DNA of 64,000 bases from Glycine soja (taxonomy: Eukaryota > Streptophyta > Magnoliopsida > Fabales > Fabaceae): contig NC_041004.1 in assembly GCF_004193775.1 (NCBI RefSeq), positions 38,402,411-38,466,410 of the forward strand, in the 5' to 3' direction. Shown piece after piece: positions 11,618 to 24,101 of this stretch (the first letter of the stretch is position 1; each line of letters begins with the position of its first letter). The notes under the pieces are model-generated. The model was not told the origin of the DNA. It did no database searches and was given only the letters and a program-made list of their open reading frames with translations. A program made the position numbers and the translations under genes.

Positions 11618-12724
11618 GTGACATTAATCTACACAGTTCAACAATCACTGGTGAATATGATTATCACGTGAGTTGAACTATTGGCATGGCTCCCCAAAGA
11701 AATAATCCTACTAGTACTAGATAAAACTAATTTAGTGTATATGAAATGAATATGGAGTTACTCAGCTGAAGTGTATGAATAAATGTAACATTAATCAACT
11801 GAGTTGAATTAATGAACGTAAAATGCATTCGGTGAATATTTACTGTGAAATATTGAACTATGTGCAATAGTCTTCAAATGGAGATGCACAACAATTGCTT
11901 TATAGTCCTCTATAGCATATTTGAATCTACACAGGAATTTAGCACTTTTAGATTACAACAAGTATGTGGCTAAACTCTGGACTGGATCGGTGTGGCTACA
12001 GAAAGTTTGGTCTCAACTAGGCCTATTTATGGCTATTTTTCTTGTGAGTTTTCTCTGATTTGGACTCGATCGAAGTAGTAATGATGTCTTCAGTTTCAAT
12101 AATGTTGGCTTCACACCAGTAAAATAAATAAAATTACAGGGATATGGTTGTTTACTTACCTAACTGGGTTCCATCAAGAACGTTGATGCCGGTACTTTCA
12201 GCGCAAAAATTCAAAAAGTGTTATTTTACTGGACATCAGAGAACTTTGATCTTTTGCACCATAAGAAATGGACATCAGAGACCCGACTTTTGGACTGTCC
12301 AACTCCAGCATCAATATGATATAGTCCAACACGAGTAAATTGATTTTATTCATTTTATTTATATATAGTACTACGTATGTAATATCTGAAAACTACTATG
12401 TAAACTACATGATTTAACAATTAAATATTATATATATGAATATATTTCAATTAAAAGGCATAAAAACATTTCATAGTGTTTATTAAATATTTAAAGAAAA
12501 TTTACAATTAGACAGTTTGAGTAATAAAAACAACAATGATGCAATTGCAATATCCATAAGCATAGATCCAGTACTCTCTCCGGTAAGCATTAGAACAAAA
12601 TCACCTGATAATGGGATTTTGATCAGTTTCTAAAAAGACACATAACTAATTCTTTTAGCTGATTGAGCCAGGTAGCTGATTGGTTAAAACTTTGTTTCGG
12701 TAAATGGAAATCCACACAACAAAG
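11618..12724. other. Intergenic DNA
   Basis: No gene, RNA or clear repeat could be supported. Short open frames here (for example 12144-12338) lack any recognisable motif or splice context. Confidence 0.4.
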
Positions 12725-13213
12725 TGTTGGGATCCCTCCTTAATTGGAGAGGTTCTAAAAAATTCTAGAGTTTTTTAGAAAAGTGTAAAAAAATTTAAAA
12801 CGTTCGAGAGAATTTTAGAGTAGTGTAGAATTCTCTAAAAGTTTGTGGAAGAATATAAAATCTGTGGAATCTTACGGAAGGATATGAAAAAGAGTAGAAG
12901 AGTATTAGAGACTCCTAGAATATGTGAAGCATTCTAGAGAATTAATCTTTACCTTAGGATACAAGTAATCTCCACCATTCATTGTGGAGGTGAAGTAGTA
13001 TAAATAAAGGTAGGAGCCTTCATTCCTAACCATTCAAGATAAGAGTGAATCCACTTCATTCTTAACCATTCAAGACAAGAGTGAGAAAACTAGAAAGTTA
13101 AAGAGTCTCTATGAAAGAGAAGATATATAGCTTGGGGAGTCTCTATCCTCAAGCTTGTATAGTGGAAGAATTTCCATATTAGAGTATTATAATCGTGTGT
13201 TCTCATTATTACA
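12725..13213. mobile_element. Possible solo LTR
   Basis: The interval starts TGTTGGGATCCCTCC and ends CATTATTACA, so it has TG...CA termini. Its 3' half resembles LTR leader DNA, with a duplicated 'cattc..aaccattcaagA.aagagtga' phrase at 13019-13085 and a T-rich tail. No 5-bp target duplication is visible and no internal retroelement sequence adjoins it. The assignment is tentative. Confidence 0.25.
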
Positions 13214-13560
13214 TTTAATTACTAAGTACCTATTTTAACTTTACAAAAAGGAAAAGTCCAGTTTTCCAACACAAAGTACCCATTGCTTCTCCCGAGAAAG
13301 TATAGAGCACTTGATAATAAGATAAGGAAAGGAAGAGAAAACAATATCTCATGAAGCTCACAAGTAAATAAACAGGGATGGAAGGAGCTAATAGCATACA
13401 GAGTGTAATCATACTGAGATGAAGAGAAAAAATGCCAAGCGAAACCTTCTTGCAGTATGAGCTCACTATACACGTAAAAGAAGGCACCCCGGCCAAAATG
13501 TGACTATTAAACGATCCAAAAAATTAAGGAGAGCCCTTAAAATATGACTCGTATGGCACA
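13214..13560. other. Intergenic DNA left of the tandem array
   Basis: No gene is supported. Short overlapping open frames on the minus strand (13222-13496) are hydrophobic by composition and lack recognisable features. Confidence 0.35.
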
Positions 13561-14982
13561 AAGAAACATACCCTTACTTGAGAGAAAAGAAAATACTTTT
13601 TTTTTTGTCTTTTTCCTTTCTTGATATTTTCCATTTGTTTGACAGATAAAATCACCATTCAGGTTCAGCATGCCCGTTCCTAGGAATCCCTGCTCCTTAA
13701 CACAAATAAAACAAAATAACAAGATAGCAGAAAATATAAAATAAAGATAAAATTATATCTAAAATTTTATTCGATCAAAACAAAAGTAAACAAATGAATC
13801 CTCATTTCAATTATTTGATTTTACTGTTGATGTTTTTATTTTTCTCATCAATTTTTAATTACTCGAATAAAATTGAATGTTCACATGTAGATTTAAATTT
13901 GAAAAGGTTTGAATTAGTTGAAAAAGATAAGATTATAAAAGATCATATTGTACCTAAAAAAATCATAGTGAAATTAGAAAAAAGAAATTATTTAAGGTGG
14001 AGTTTATTTGTGTTTTTATTTCTTGATTTCATTTTTTTAGGTTCTTGTTTTCATTTTCTGTTTTCACTTTATAATTACAAAATTGTTATATTGTTTACAA
14101 ATTGTTTTCTGTTTTTAAAAATTTGTACAGGAAACAGAGAAAAAAAAATTGTTTTTAGCGTTTTTTAATTTGTACAGGAGGATTAAATTATAATCTGGAC
14201 AGCGACAGTAAAAAAAAAGTACAACACACATCTTTGAAAAAACGCCAATTTAGAATAGGTTGTGGTAGAAATTATTATAATCATATAGGATCATCATTGA
14301 AAATGTTGGATTAAGGTAATTAAGATTCAAGATTCCATATATGTTTAATGCTCAATAAAAAAAAATGTACTACTAGCTGCTTTATCTGTCACCCCCAATG
14401 AAGACATTATATAGCTTAAATATGAACCGCAAGCTACAGATCGAGCATCAACTTAGACCCCACGAAGCTTTTAATTGTAATTTGATTATGCAATCCTGAA
14501 TAGATAACGATCGGCTTTGAACATCTCAATTTAGGTAATTGAACAAAATGAAATCTTAATTAGAAAAAATATAATGCATAGTCTTGAGTATCAAACTAGT
14601 TTAAGGAGTGGCTTGTTGTTTTGATATTTTAATTCTTTTAACTTATTTTTTAATTTAAATAAAAATAAAATTCAGTTTTAAATTTATATACCAAATCTTA
14701 AAAACTATACTGATTCATTTACACATCTTCCGTACAATACAAACACCAATTTCTGTGAAATCCAATCGAAGAAATATGATTATATAAGAGGAAATATATA
14801 TAAAACAATGTTAAAACCTCAATGTAAAAAGATATCATACAAATATTAATCACCCAAGCCAAATTATTCCCCCAACATTACATATAGTATGCTTCAAATA
14901 GAAAAATAAGAGTATCTGCCTAATTGCACTGTATAATGTATACTCCACACACACCATACGTAAAGTCACCACCATTAACTCT

Positions 14983-15423
14983 TTAGCCTCTCTTGAAGAA
15001 GGAACCATTCTTTCTCATGCTTGATGTAGCTCTCAACTTCTTCTTAGCACTCTGAATAAAAGTTGAAAACTGGTCGTTTTGGCGGCTATCCTTTGCATTA
15101 GCCTCATCATCTGGCAGTGATGAAGATGCAACGTTGCTCTGCTCCCCATCGATGTGGGAAACGGTTTTAATTTTATACTTGGCATGTCGAATGAAACTGT
15201 TGAAAGTTTCATCGTTGTCAAGTGCGGTGTTACCTGAGTACACCCCAGTACCATGTTGTCCCTTCAAAGTGCCTCGAGTCTCTGCCTTGGATTTGCCTAT
15301 GTATTCATCTCTGAATTTAGCAACGGGCATACCCATCATTGGGTCATAGCTAGGTTCAGTTGATGCAACCCTTGTTACCTGGCCATGAACCTTTGAATTT
15401 GATGAGCTTGTTGTATTCCCCAT
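14983..15423 (-). CDS. Small putatively N-myristoylated protein, copy A
   Basis: Intronless gene of 146 codons. I start it at the ATG giving MGNTTSSS rather than an in-frame ATG 20 codons upstream. The other two copies start at the same MGN, and Gly2 with a small polar residue 6 is a plant N-myristoylation signature. The protein is hydrophilic and basic with no membrane segment, so myristate would be its membrane anchor. Two related segments are visible: residues 74-88 (FNSFIRHAKYKIKTV) and 119-133 (FSTFIQSAKKKLRAT), sharing FxxFIxxAKxK[IL][KR]. Conserved blocks also include PVAKFRDEYIGK (33-44) and the tail SSMRKNGSF. I do not recognise the family. A TATAAAA box lies at 15546-15552, about 120 bp upstream of the ATG. 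Confidence 0.8.
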   Translation of the reverse strand: MGNTTSSSNSKVHGQVTRVASTEPSYDPMMGMPVAKFRDEYIGKSKAETRGTLKGQHGTGVYSGNTALDNDETFNSFIRHAKYKIKTVSHIDGEQSNVASSSLPDDEANAKDSRQNDQFSTFIQSAKKKLRATSSMRKNGSFFKRG

Positions 15424-15545
15424 GAATATGATGCAGGTTTGGTTTGGTAAGTGTTTGATGCAGGGTATATATGTGGTTCTCAAACTTGGTTAAGCTCAGA
15501 AGAATTTATAAGTTGAGTGAAGTTTGCAACTAGTGCTTAAGCTCG

Positions 15546-15552
15546 TTTTATA
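15546..15552 (-). promoter_or_regulatory. TATA box of copy A
   Basis: TATAAAA on the minus strand inside CACTATAAAACGAGC, 123 bp from the ATG. The same string and spacing are found in copy B. Confidence 0.6.
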
Positions 15553-15559
15553 GTGGGTT

Positions 15560-17640
15560 ATGCAGGGTGTCAATGGAAAGATGGAAACATTAGGAAACTA
15601 GAAAAAGAAAGAAATAGAGAAACACGTTTTGAATTGTGATCTCTGTGGGAACCAATTGTATTTGCAGAAGCTATCTAGTTAAGATTCCCAACACCAATTA
15701 GGTAGTGCTTTATCTATTTTTCAACGGAATAGGTGTTAAACTCAAAAGTAAACAAGTATTATTATTATCACGTCATGGCTTAAAACGTTGTATGCCTTGT
15801 AGCTAAATTTGGCGGCTTAGTACGATTGAAAAATAGTGACAATTAATAAATACTTGTATATATGATATTTCTTGGCTTGCTGTTTGCAGAATTTTGTAAA
15901 CGGTGCTAATTTAGTTGAGTTTTCTCACACAATTTCTTTGCATCGGCTGTCCTCTTTTGATTAAAAAAAAAGTGACGATTAATAAATACTTGAATATATA
16001 TGATACATTCTATCAATATTTATTATTTCTCAATTTTTTTCTTTTTTTTAAGTATCATTTAATGTTGGAACGTCATGGATAATTTTTCCAAGGAAATGAA
16101 AATATATAGAGACACTCATATATTATACATTTTTATCAATACTTATATTTCTTTTTATTTCTATTCATATCACCTATTCTATTCAAAATTTTATTTTTTC
16201 TTTAGGTATCATTTAATGTTAGGTGTCAAAGGCTATTTTCCTAAGAAAAAAAAAAAGGGACATGAGAGTTTTTCAAGGAGCAGCCAATGGTATCGGATTC
16301 CAAAAGGACTTTTTCAGAGTTGGCGAAATAATCAATAGTTGCAGCTTGCAAGAATCACATCATGCGAGAGTTGCATGTAGGATGCGTATGTGGTTGGTTC
16401 TATATATTATCCTTATGGGAAGTTAATAATTTCTTTTTTTTTTCTTTCTCTATTTTTATAGAATATTCATATATTTCATTTTCTAGTGGAAATTAAACAA
16501 CTCACAATTATTAAACTAGAAATTACAATGAGAGAGCCAGGATGTAAGGGCCCTGTACCATACCAAAAAAAAGAAAAAAGAATCCGCTTTGTAACATACT
16601 GCTAGAATTTTTATTCTTGCCCGTATACTGCAAAAACATCAACCCAAATATCAGTTTTTAATTGAATTCAATGTTCATGCATATATAATATAAAATAATT
16701 TTATACGATTAACTAATAAGATATTATTATTGGTATGATTTATTGAATTTTAAATTATTATTAAAAAATAATTTATAATTAAATGATGATTTAAAATCAT
16801 TTTATAATATTTGTTGATCGATAACCTATTTTTGCTTCTTAATTGTATATCAAAAAAGATGTGAGATCTCTTAATTGTCTCAAGTGTTTGTTGATGATTT
16901 CTCATATCAATATCTTTAATTTAACCTTTCAAAAAACTATCCTTAATCTAATAATCTAAATAAATTTAATCGAAATTCTAGTTAACTTTTTTTCCAATAT
17001 TACGATTCCTTTTGAGTTTTACTTGCAAATTTTAAAGACTTCAAAAGTGGCTACCTTTATCAATGAACACATTTTAAATATAAACATATGACAAGCAAAT
17101 TATAAATACATATAACGGGTTTAAAAGCAAGGATTCTCTTCTAGATCGAATTAACTCTAGCACTCATGATTTTACGAATATATATCTGTGTTGGCCAACT
17201 CATTTAAACAGAAGAATTCCAATATGCCATGTCCCTTCAAAAGCCCAAAGATTCCCAGGTCTAACCAAACTGTCTTCTTCTACCACTGATTAATAATATT
17301 ATTACCTTGTTTTAGAACGAAAAGTCTTATTTCTTTTCCTTTCGTGATATTTTCCATTTGGCAGACAAAAGGTCCATTTGAAAAGAAAAATAAAAACACA
17401 GCTAAGCTAAGATTTTTTTTAATAAGTTATTATTATATAACAACTTCTATTATAAGTAGTGCTTAAAATTAAATTTAATAAACTATTTGTGTTTGGATAT
17501 ACATGTTGATAAAAGTTTAAACAATTTTAAAATGTTTAGATGTATATAGCTATATAAGCACTTATAAAATGTTATATCATTTAAAAATATCATGATTAAG
17601 AATAAATTAAAAAGTAAGTAAATGAAATGTATTTTTAATA
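15560..17640. other. Upstream and spacer DNA of tandem copy A
   Basis: Upstream homology to copies B and C extends to about 16560 ('ccgctttgtaa'). AT-rich spacer follows. No second gene is seen. The plus-strand open frames at 16075-16426 are not conserved as frames in the other copies. Confidence 0.5.
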
Positions 17641-17670
17641 CGTAAAGAACAAACATTCTAAGGTGTTAAT

Positions 17671-17692
17671 ATATATATATATATATATATAT
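17671..17692. repeat. (AT)n microsatellite
   Basis: Run of about 11 AT units in the spacer between copies A and B. Confidence 0.9.
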
Positions 17693-18292
17693 AATAAAAT
17701 CATGATATATAAACTTAAAAAATGAAATACTATAATGAAGGGAAATGGATCATGATCCATTCAATTAGTTACAACTTTCATTTTTCATTCCCTCGATTTA
17801 GGATGTACATAGTGGATAGAGTTTCTAAATTTTAAAAAAAAGTTGGCTATTTCATTCCTACTAATAAATTCAATTGTTTGTGTCACGAGAATTTTGAGAT
17901 AGAATAAAATATTTTAATTTCAATGAAATCGTGGCTAATATTTATTTTGAGGAAAAAATTTAAAAACCTTTTTAATAAAATGGTCTTTGAAATCATATAA
18001 ATTCGAGTTAATTACATATAAAAAAAGATATTATCTCCCTACATGCACGTTAGAAAAGGATACATATATATGAAGGCAATACGTGAACCTTGAGTACTAA
18101 CACTATATCTTACAGGAAGAAAAATATACTCACTTTTTTTTTTAGGAACATGTATACCCATAAATACAATAGTAATTTCAACTACAATCAAAGTCCTTAT
18201 GTACGCTAAGGACACAGGGCAGATGAGACAAGCTCTTGAATAAGAGTGTAACAAATGCTTTCATTAACTGGAGTTTAATTTACAGAAGAAAA

Positions 18293-19877
18293 AATATAAT
18301 CACTTTTCACTTTTGTAATTCGCTGATAAATATGTCCTTGAAAGATGAAAATATAAAATTTAGTTTCCGAAAGTATAAAAAGTAAGAAAAATATATTTGA
18401 CCGTTAACTTTCGTTCGTTACCATTAATAAAATAATTTACGTGATACAAAGAAACAAATTTGTCACTGAAATGATTGTCAACATAATCATCTCTAATTAT
18501 CAGCATAGGGACATATTTGTCATAATATTTTTTTGACCTTTTGTCTTTCCACTCCTCTGAAAGATGAAAATACAAACTTTAGTTCTTGAAAGTATAAAAA
18601 GTATGACAAATATATTCGGATGTTAACAATAGATTATGACTATTTATTATAGTTTTGAAAAATTTATAATGAATGTGACAAATTTGTAACTGGAATGATT
18701 GTCAACGTGATTATCTCTAATTGTCAGCCTAAAGACATATTTGTCATAATATTTTTTAAAACTTTTTGTCTTTTCACTCCGCTGACAAATGCATTCCTAA
18801 AAGATGAAAAATACAAACTTTAGTCCCTGAAAGTATAACAAGTGCATCAAATATATCCGGATGTTAATAATAGATTATGACTATTTATTATAGTTTTGAA
18901 AAATTTATAATGAATGTGACAAAATTTCCGGAGAGCTATATCGCACCGATAAATGTTTGTTTCCATTATATAATTTTTAAGTTTTATCAAAGGTTGAGAC
19001 ATGTATAAAATATTACCAATGGAAGTGGATTTTTATTACTTTGGCAAATTCTTCCTACTTTTCTTCAACTATAAAAAAAATCAATTTGGTTGTTAACTCT
19101 TGAATAAATGCTATCAACATATTTTTTTTTACTGTAAAATGATAAGAAAATCATTGTTTTTGTTTAATCAAACACTATTTATTTAATTTTTTTATAAATT
19201 TTTTATAATAAAATATTAATTTCTATCAATATATGCAATGACATCAAATTACAAATTATAATAAAAGTTTGTTGATTTTTAATTTTTTTTAAATCATACA
19301 CAATTATTTTTTATTGACTCATCATTTAAAAAATTATAACCTTTAAAAAATCATTCCAAATGAGGTGAATGTTTTTTACAAATTAAAAGTGTCATTGTAA
19401 TTATAATTTTTCCTAAAAATTATTCATGGACCTAATTTAACTATAATGCTTTATAATAAGTATTTTTTTTTACTTGAACCTTTCATCAAACATGAGAGTG
19501 TAAAAAAAATATTTATAATTTATAAAACGAGTATTTTCTTTTCTTTTAGACTCAATTTAATTTATGAGTTTGTTAAAAAAAATTGTCACAATCATTATAA
19601 TTTTTTTTTCAAATTATAATAATTAGTCGCAATCTACTATTAACGTTTGGATATATTTGTTGCACTTTTTGTACTTACGGATTAAATTTTGTATGTTCAT
19701 CTTTCAGGAACACATTTGTTAACGGGGTGGAAAGACGAAAAGTAAAAAAAATATTATATGACAAATATTTTTTTATGATGACAACTAGAGATGATCAAGT
19801 TAACCATCATTTTAGTAACAAATTTATTCCTAGGCTATTTTCATCTTTCATGAATGCATTTGTCACAAGTGACTATT
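18293..19877. mobile_element. Non-autonomous element with long terminal inverted repeats (Mutator-like)
   Basis: About 1.6 kb lie between 'cagaagaaaaaa' (18281-18292) and 'aaaaaaaaactg' (from about 19878), where copy C is continuous ('cagaagaaaaaaaactg'), so the empty site is known. The left end (ATAATCACTTTTCAC) and the inverted right end (AATAGTCACTTGTGAC) are similar. Inverted similarity then continues for about 250 bp, with shared phrases such as 'GAAAGATGAAAAT', 'TTTGTCATA' and 'TCATCTCTA'. The left arm is internally repeated about three times (18310-18560, 18555-18790, 18790-18950). No transposase is seen. Long inverted ends with internal subrepeats and an A-rich target fit a MULE-type non-autonomous element. 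Confidence 0.6.
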
Positions 19878-21049
19878 AAAAAAAAACTGTAAGAATTAAA
19901 GCTTAATCTGGACCGGTCAACAAAAAAGTACAAAACACATATTTTGAAAAAAAAAAAACGATTTACAGTAGATTACGGTGTAACTTGACATCTTTGTAAT
20001 ATAACTATTTACTACTTGGTGATGTCAAAAGCGTCAATAGGAGAACACGCACGTACATGAATCATGTTCTTGGTATTTCTTTTTATTTTTAATTGCTGTT
20101 CTTGGTATTTCTTTTAAAGAACTACTAGAGGTAGTGCAGAAATCATTATAATCATAGGAACATCATTGGAAATGTTGAATTAAGGTCAGATTCAAGATTC
20201 TATATTTTATGATTAACGATCAATGAAAGGAATATACTACCTGTTTTTATCTGTCGCCCGCAAAGGCCCGCAAAGAAGACATGCAATATATGGGTTAAAT
20301 GTGAAAAGCAATCTAGAGCATCATATATTCCACACCCGAGAACGACATTATTAACTTAGACCCGGGAAGTTTTGAATTGTAATATGATTATGTGATACTA
20401 AATAGAAAACGATCTACTCTAGGGTCTTTGAACATCTCAATTTAGGTAATTGTGCCAAATGAAATCGTGCAAGGAAAAATATAATACACAGTCCCGAGTC
20501 TTGAAGAGGACATAATAATGTATACCCACCCAGTTAGTTTAAGCACTGCCGGCCTTATTTTGGTTCGTCGTGTTTTAATTTTTTGAACTCTTCTGTTGAT
20601 AAAAATAAATTTAAATTGCAATTCATAGTCAAATTTTAAAAATTGTACTAATTAATTTACACATACACCTACTTGGTACAAATATCAGCAAAAAAAAAAT
20701 ACAAACAATAATTTAAGAGAGTTCCATTAATAGAAGAAAGAAATAGATCAGCGGAAATCTCAATCAATTTTTAAACCTTAGTGTGTACAGATATCATACA
20801 AATATGCAATCATCCAACCCAAATTATTCTCCCCAGCTAAACAATATTTCAAATAAATAAATAATTAAATAAAAGAGTATATATACTGGCATGCCTAGTA
20901 TGTAGGGCCTTATTTTCATGCACTGTATACTCTACAGCAAATATTGGACGCACGCATACCACGCGTTAAGTCACCCCATCAACAAATTTTAATTAAATCC
21001 ACGCAAGCTCTTTGAGGCTCCTCGGTTCATGAATGATCATTCACAGTCT

Positions 21050-21508
21050 TTAGCCACTGATCTTGAAGGAACCATTTTTTCTCATGCTTGGTGCAGTTCT
21101 CAACTTCTTCTTAGCGTTCAGAATAAAATTTGAAAACTGGTCGTTTTGGTTATCCCTAGGGCTAGCCGTAGCCTCATCATCTGGTGTTGAAGCAGATGCA
21201 ACGAAGCTCTTCTCCCTACTGATGTGGGACCCAGTTCTAGTAGTTTTATACTTGGACTTGGCATGTTGAATGAAAGTGGTGAAAGTTTCATCGTTATCAA
21301 GTGGGGTGTTATTTGAGTACACCCAAGTACCATGTTGTCCCTTCGAAGTGCTTGGGGTCTTTGCCATCATGGGTTTGGCTATATATTCATCTCTGAACTT
21401 AGCAACGGGCCTCCCCATTCCTGGGTCATAGCCAGATTCAGTTGAAGCAACCCTTGTAATTATCTGGCCATGATGAACCTTTGAATTTGATGAGTTCTTA
21501 TTCCCCAT
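21050..21508 (-). CDS. Small putatively N-myristoylated protein, copy B
   Basis: Intronless, 152 codons, same family and orientation as the genes at 14983-15423 and 28868-29311. The start gives MGNKNSSNSKVHHGQ, with Gly2 and Ser6 as in a myristoylation site. The PVAKFRDEYI block is kept. Both internal motifs are present (TFTTFIQHAKSKYKT and QFSNFILNAKKKLRT), although the first has Tyr in place of the Ile/Leu position. The tail SMRKNGSF is kept. Small insertions relative to copy A fall between motifs and keep the frame, which argues for selection on the protein. The function is unknown to me. Confidence 0.8.
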   Translation of the reverse strand: MGNKNSSNSKVHHGQIITRVASTESGYDPGMGRPVAKFRDEYIAKPMMAKTPSTSKGQHGTWVYSNNTPLDNDETFTTFIQHAKSKYKTTRTGSHISREKSFVASASTPDDEATASPRDNQNDQFSNFILNAKKKLRTAPSMRKNGSFKISG

Positions 21509-21621
21509 GGAGGCAGGTTTGGTTTGGGAAGTGTTTGATGAAGGTTTATGTGGTTCTCAAACTTGGTTAAGCTCAGAAGATTTATGAGTTGAATGTAGTT
21601 TGCAACAAGTGTGTGAGCTTG

Positions 21622-21628
21622 TTTTATA
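21622..21628 (-). promoter_or_regulatory. TATA box of copy B
   Basis: TATAAAA on the minus strand within CACTATAAAACAAGC, 114 bp upstream of the ATG, aligned with the TATA box of copy A. Confidence 0.6.
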
Positions 21629-22118
21629 GTGTGGTTTCCAGGGTATAAATGGAAAAATGGAAAGATTATGGAACTAGAAAAAGAAATAGAAACACGTTTT
21701 TTGAATTGTGATCGATCTTTGTGGGAACCAATTGTATTTGCATAAGCTATCCAGTTAAGATTCCCAACACCAATCAGGAACAGCTTTTTCTAGTTTTTCA
21801 CGGAATATGTTGGTGCTAAACTCAAAAGTAAACAAGTACTACTATTATTTTTTTGGTATTAACAAGCACTGTTATTATAACATCATGGCTTGTATTCTTT
21901 TGTAAGGTTGTATCTCTTGTAGCCAAATTTGGCGGCTTAATCCTTAAGAAAAAGAGTGATGACATACATACATACATATATCATACATTCAATCATTATT
22001 TATTATTTCTCTCATTATATCACTCATTAAATTTTTATTTTTTTATTTCTCTCTTATTTTTAGGTGTCATTTTGTGTTGAATGTCTGTGAATTATTTTCT
22101 GAACGGAATGATATGCAA

Positions 22119-22150
<32 letters not shown>

Positions 22151-22820
22151 TCTTTTACCCTTTTGGTTACTATTATATCTTATCATCTTACTGTTATATC
22201 GTATCATTTAGTGTTAGATGTCAATTAAGGAAAATAACATAGGGACATGAGAGTTTTTTTCCAAGGAGCAGCTAGCTGGTATTCGATTCCAAAAGGACTT
22301 GTACGTTCAGAATTGGCGCAATAAACAAAGTTCAGTTGCAGCTTGCAAGAATCACATCATGCGAGCGTCCCACTTAGGATCGTATATGTGGTTCCATTAC
22401 CCTTATTGGAAGTTAATATTCATGTCTATATAGTGGAAATTAAATTAAACAAATCACAATTATTTTTGCCCGTAGAAATGTAGTGCGGAAATACCAACCC
22501 GAATCCTAATTCTTAATTTGTATATATTTATAAGGATGAGTATCATAAAAAAAATGTGGAGAGTCCCTGAAAATTCTGAATTTTTTAGTGACTGCTGATG
22601 ATTTCTCGCATCTACCATCCTGAATCCAATAATCTAAGTTAATTTGATAATTCTAGTTAATTTTGTTTCAATATATAAGGTTACCGTTGAGTTTATTACT
22701 TGCACATTTTAACGAATTCAAAATTGGTTTACCTTTATCAAATGAACACATTTTAAATATAAATATATGACAAGAAAATTATAAATACATGCATGCATTA
22801 TGGGTTTAAAAGAATGATTC

Positions 22821-23577
22821 TGTTGGATCAATAGTTTATGGCAAACCGAAAAAATTATTGGCTAAGTCGCGGACAATGTCACTTTCTTTAAAACGTTTCG
22901 TGGCACTGTCAAAAAATGTGCAAGCAGATTATCAACCACGAAATCCCTAGGATAAAACAGCCCAGATCACTGTATAAGATTCTCACTGCATTGAGGAACC
23001 TTTTCTAGAATTACACCCTCTTGTATGAATTGAAAAGTTACTCTAAAGCCACCCAAAAATATGACTTGAAAAGTCACTCTAACAGCCAACCGAAAATATG
23101 ACTTGAAAAGTCACTCTAATAGCCAACCGAAAAGTATGACTTGAAAAGTCACTATTATAGCCAACCGAAAATATGATTTAAAAAGTCACTCTTATAGTCA
23201 ACCAAAATTATGACTTAAAAAGTCGCTCTTATAGCCAACCGAAAATATGACTTAAAAAGTTACTCTTATAGCCAACTAAAATTATGACTTAAAAAGTCAC
23301 TCTTATAGCCAACCAAAATTTTTAGAGCGACAGAAAGAAAGAGGGAGAAGTTTGCCGAAAATGCATCGGCTGAAATATGAGAAGGAGAAAGAAAAGTTGA
23401 GGAAATGCTTCTCAATTGGGGCAAAGAAAAATGAAGAAAGGAGCTCACTATATATAGGGAGTGAAACACTATTCAAGTGTTTATCCTGAGCGATGTGGGA
23501 TTTGAAACCTTTTTTTTTCTTCTTTTTTTTCCTTTCTTTTTTTCAAACTTTCATCCACATTCTCCTTTGTTCTAACA
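22821..23577 (-). repeat. 3' LTR of the copia element
   Basis: 757 bp, TG...CA on both strands (minus strand begins TGTTAGAACA). It contains an array of about seven 37-40 bp repeats at 23025-23320, each with TATGACTT..AAAAGTCACTC and a 'atAGCCAACC' tail. Confidence 0.9.
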
Positions 23578-24101
23578 ATCCCCCACTTGAAATTTGAAAA
23601 GAAGATTTTTGAGAATTTCATAAAATTGTGCATAAACAAAGGTGTCATACAACTTGAACATTTACATAGTGAGTAAGATTCAGATTTTACTAGAGTGACT
23701 CGAAGTCTTGAACTCTATCTCCGACATCAAACCACACACAACCTTTTCATAGGTGTATTCTACAAAACTCGTGCGTTAAAGGCCATGCACGTCTATCCCG
23801 ATATAGCTCTAGAAATTTTTGCCCAAAATTTCATATGAAGCGGCCCTCACTTCAACATTCACATAGGTGAATCTATCAAGAGTACTCCTGTAGCCTAGGT
23901 ACTCCACTCAACGTAGAGTATAAATCTCATTAAGAATTATGAATTTTTTTTTCATAACTCATCCTCTTGTTACTTCAGGAATCATGTTGCTTTCACTTAT
24001 AATAGCATGTTCATCTCATATCACTTCATAACTTGTTATTACCCATTGAACCTAGTTCTTGGGATCTCCAGTCATTTAGGTCGGGTTACCATCATGAATG
24101 A

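Noticed and set aside
13794..14168. 124-codon plus-strand frame rich in Phe/Leu/Ile
   Set aside because: Low-complexity AT-rich sequence in a spacer, no homologous frame in the other tandem copies and no promoter or family features.
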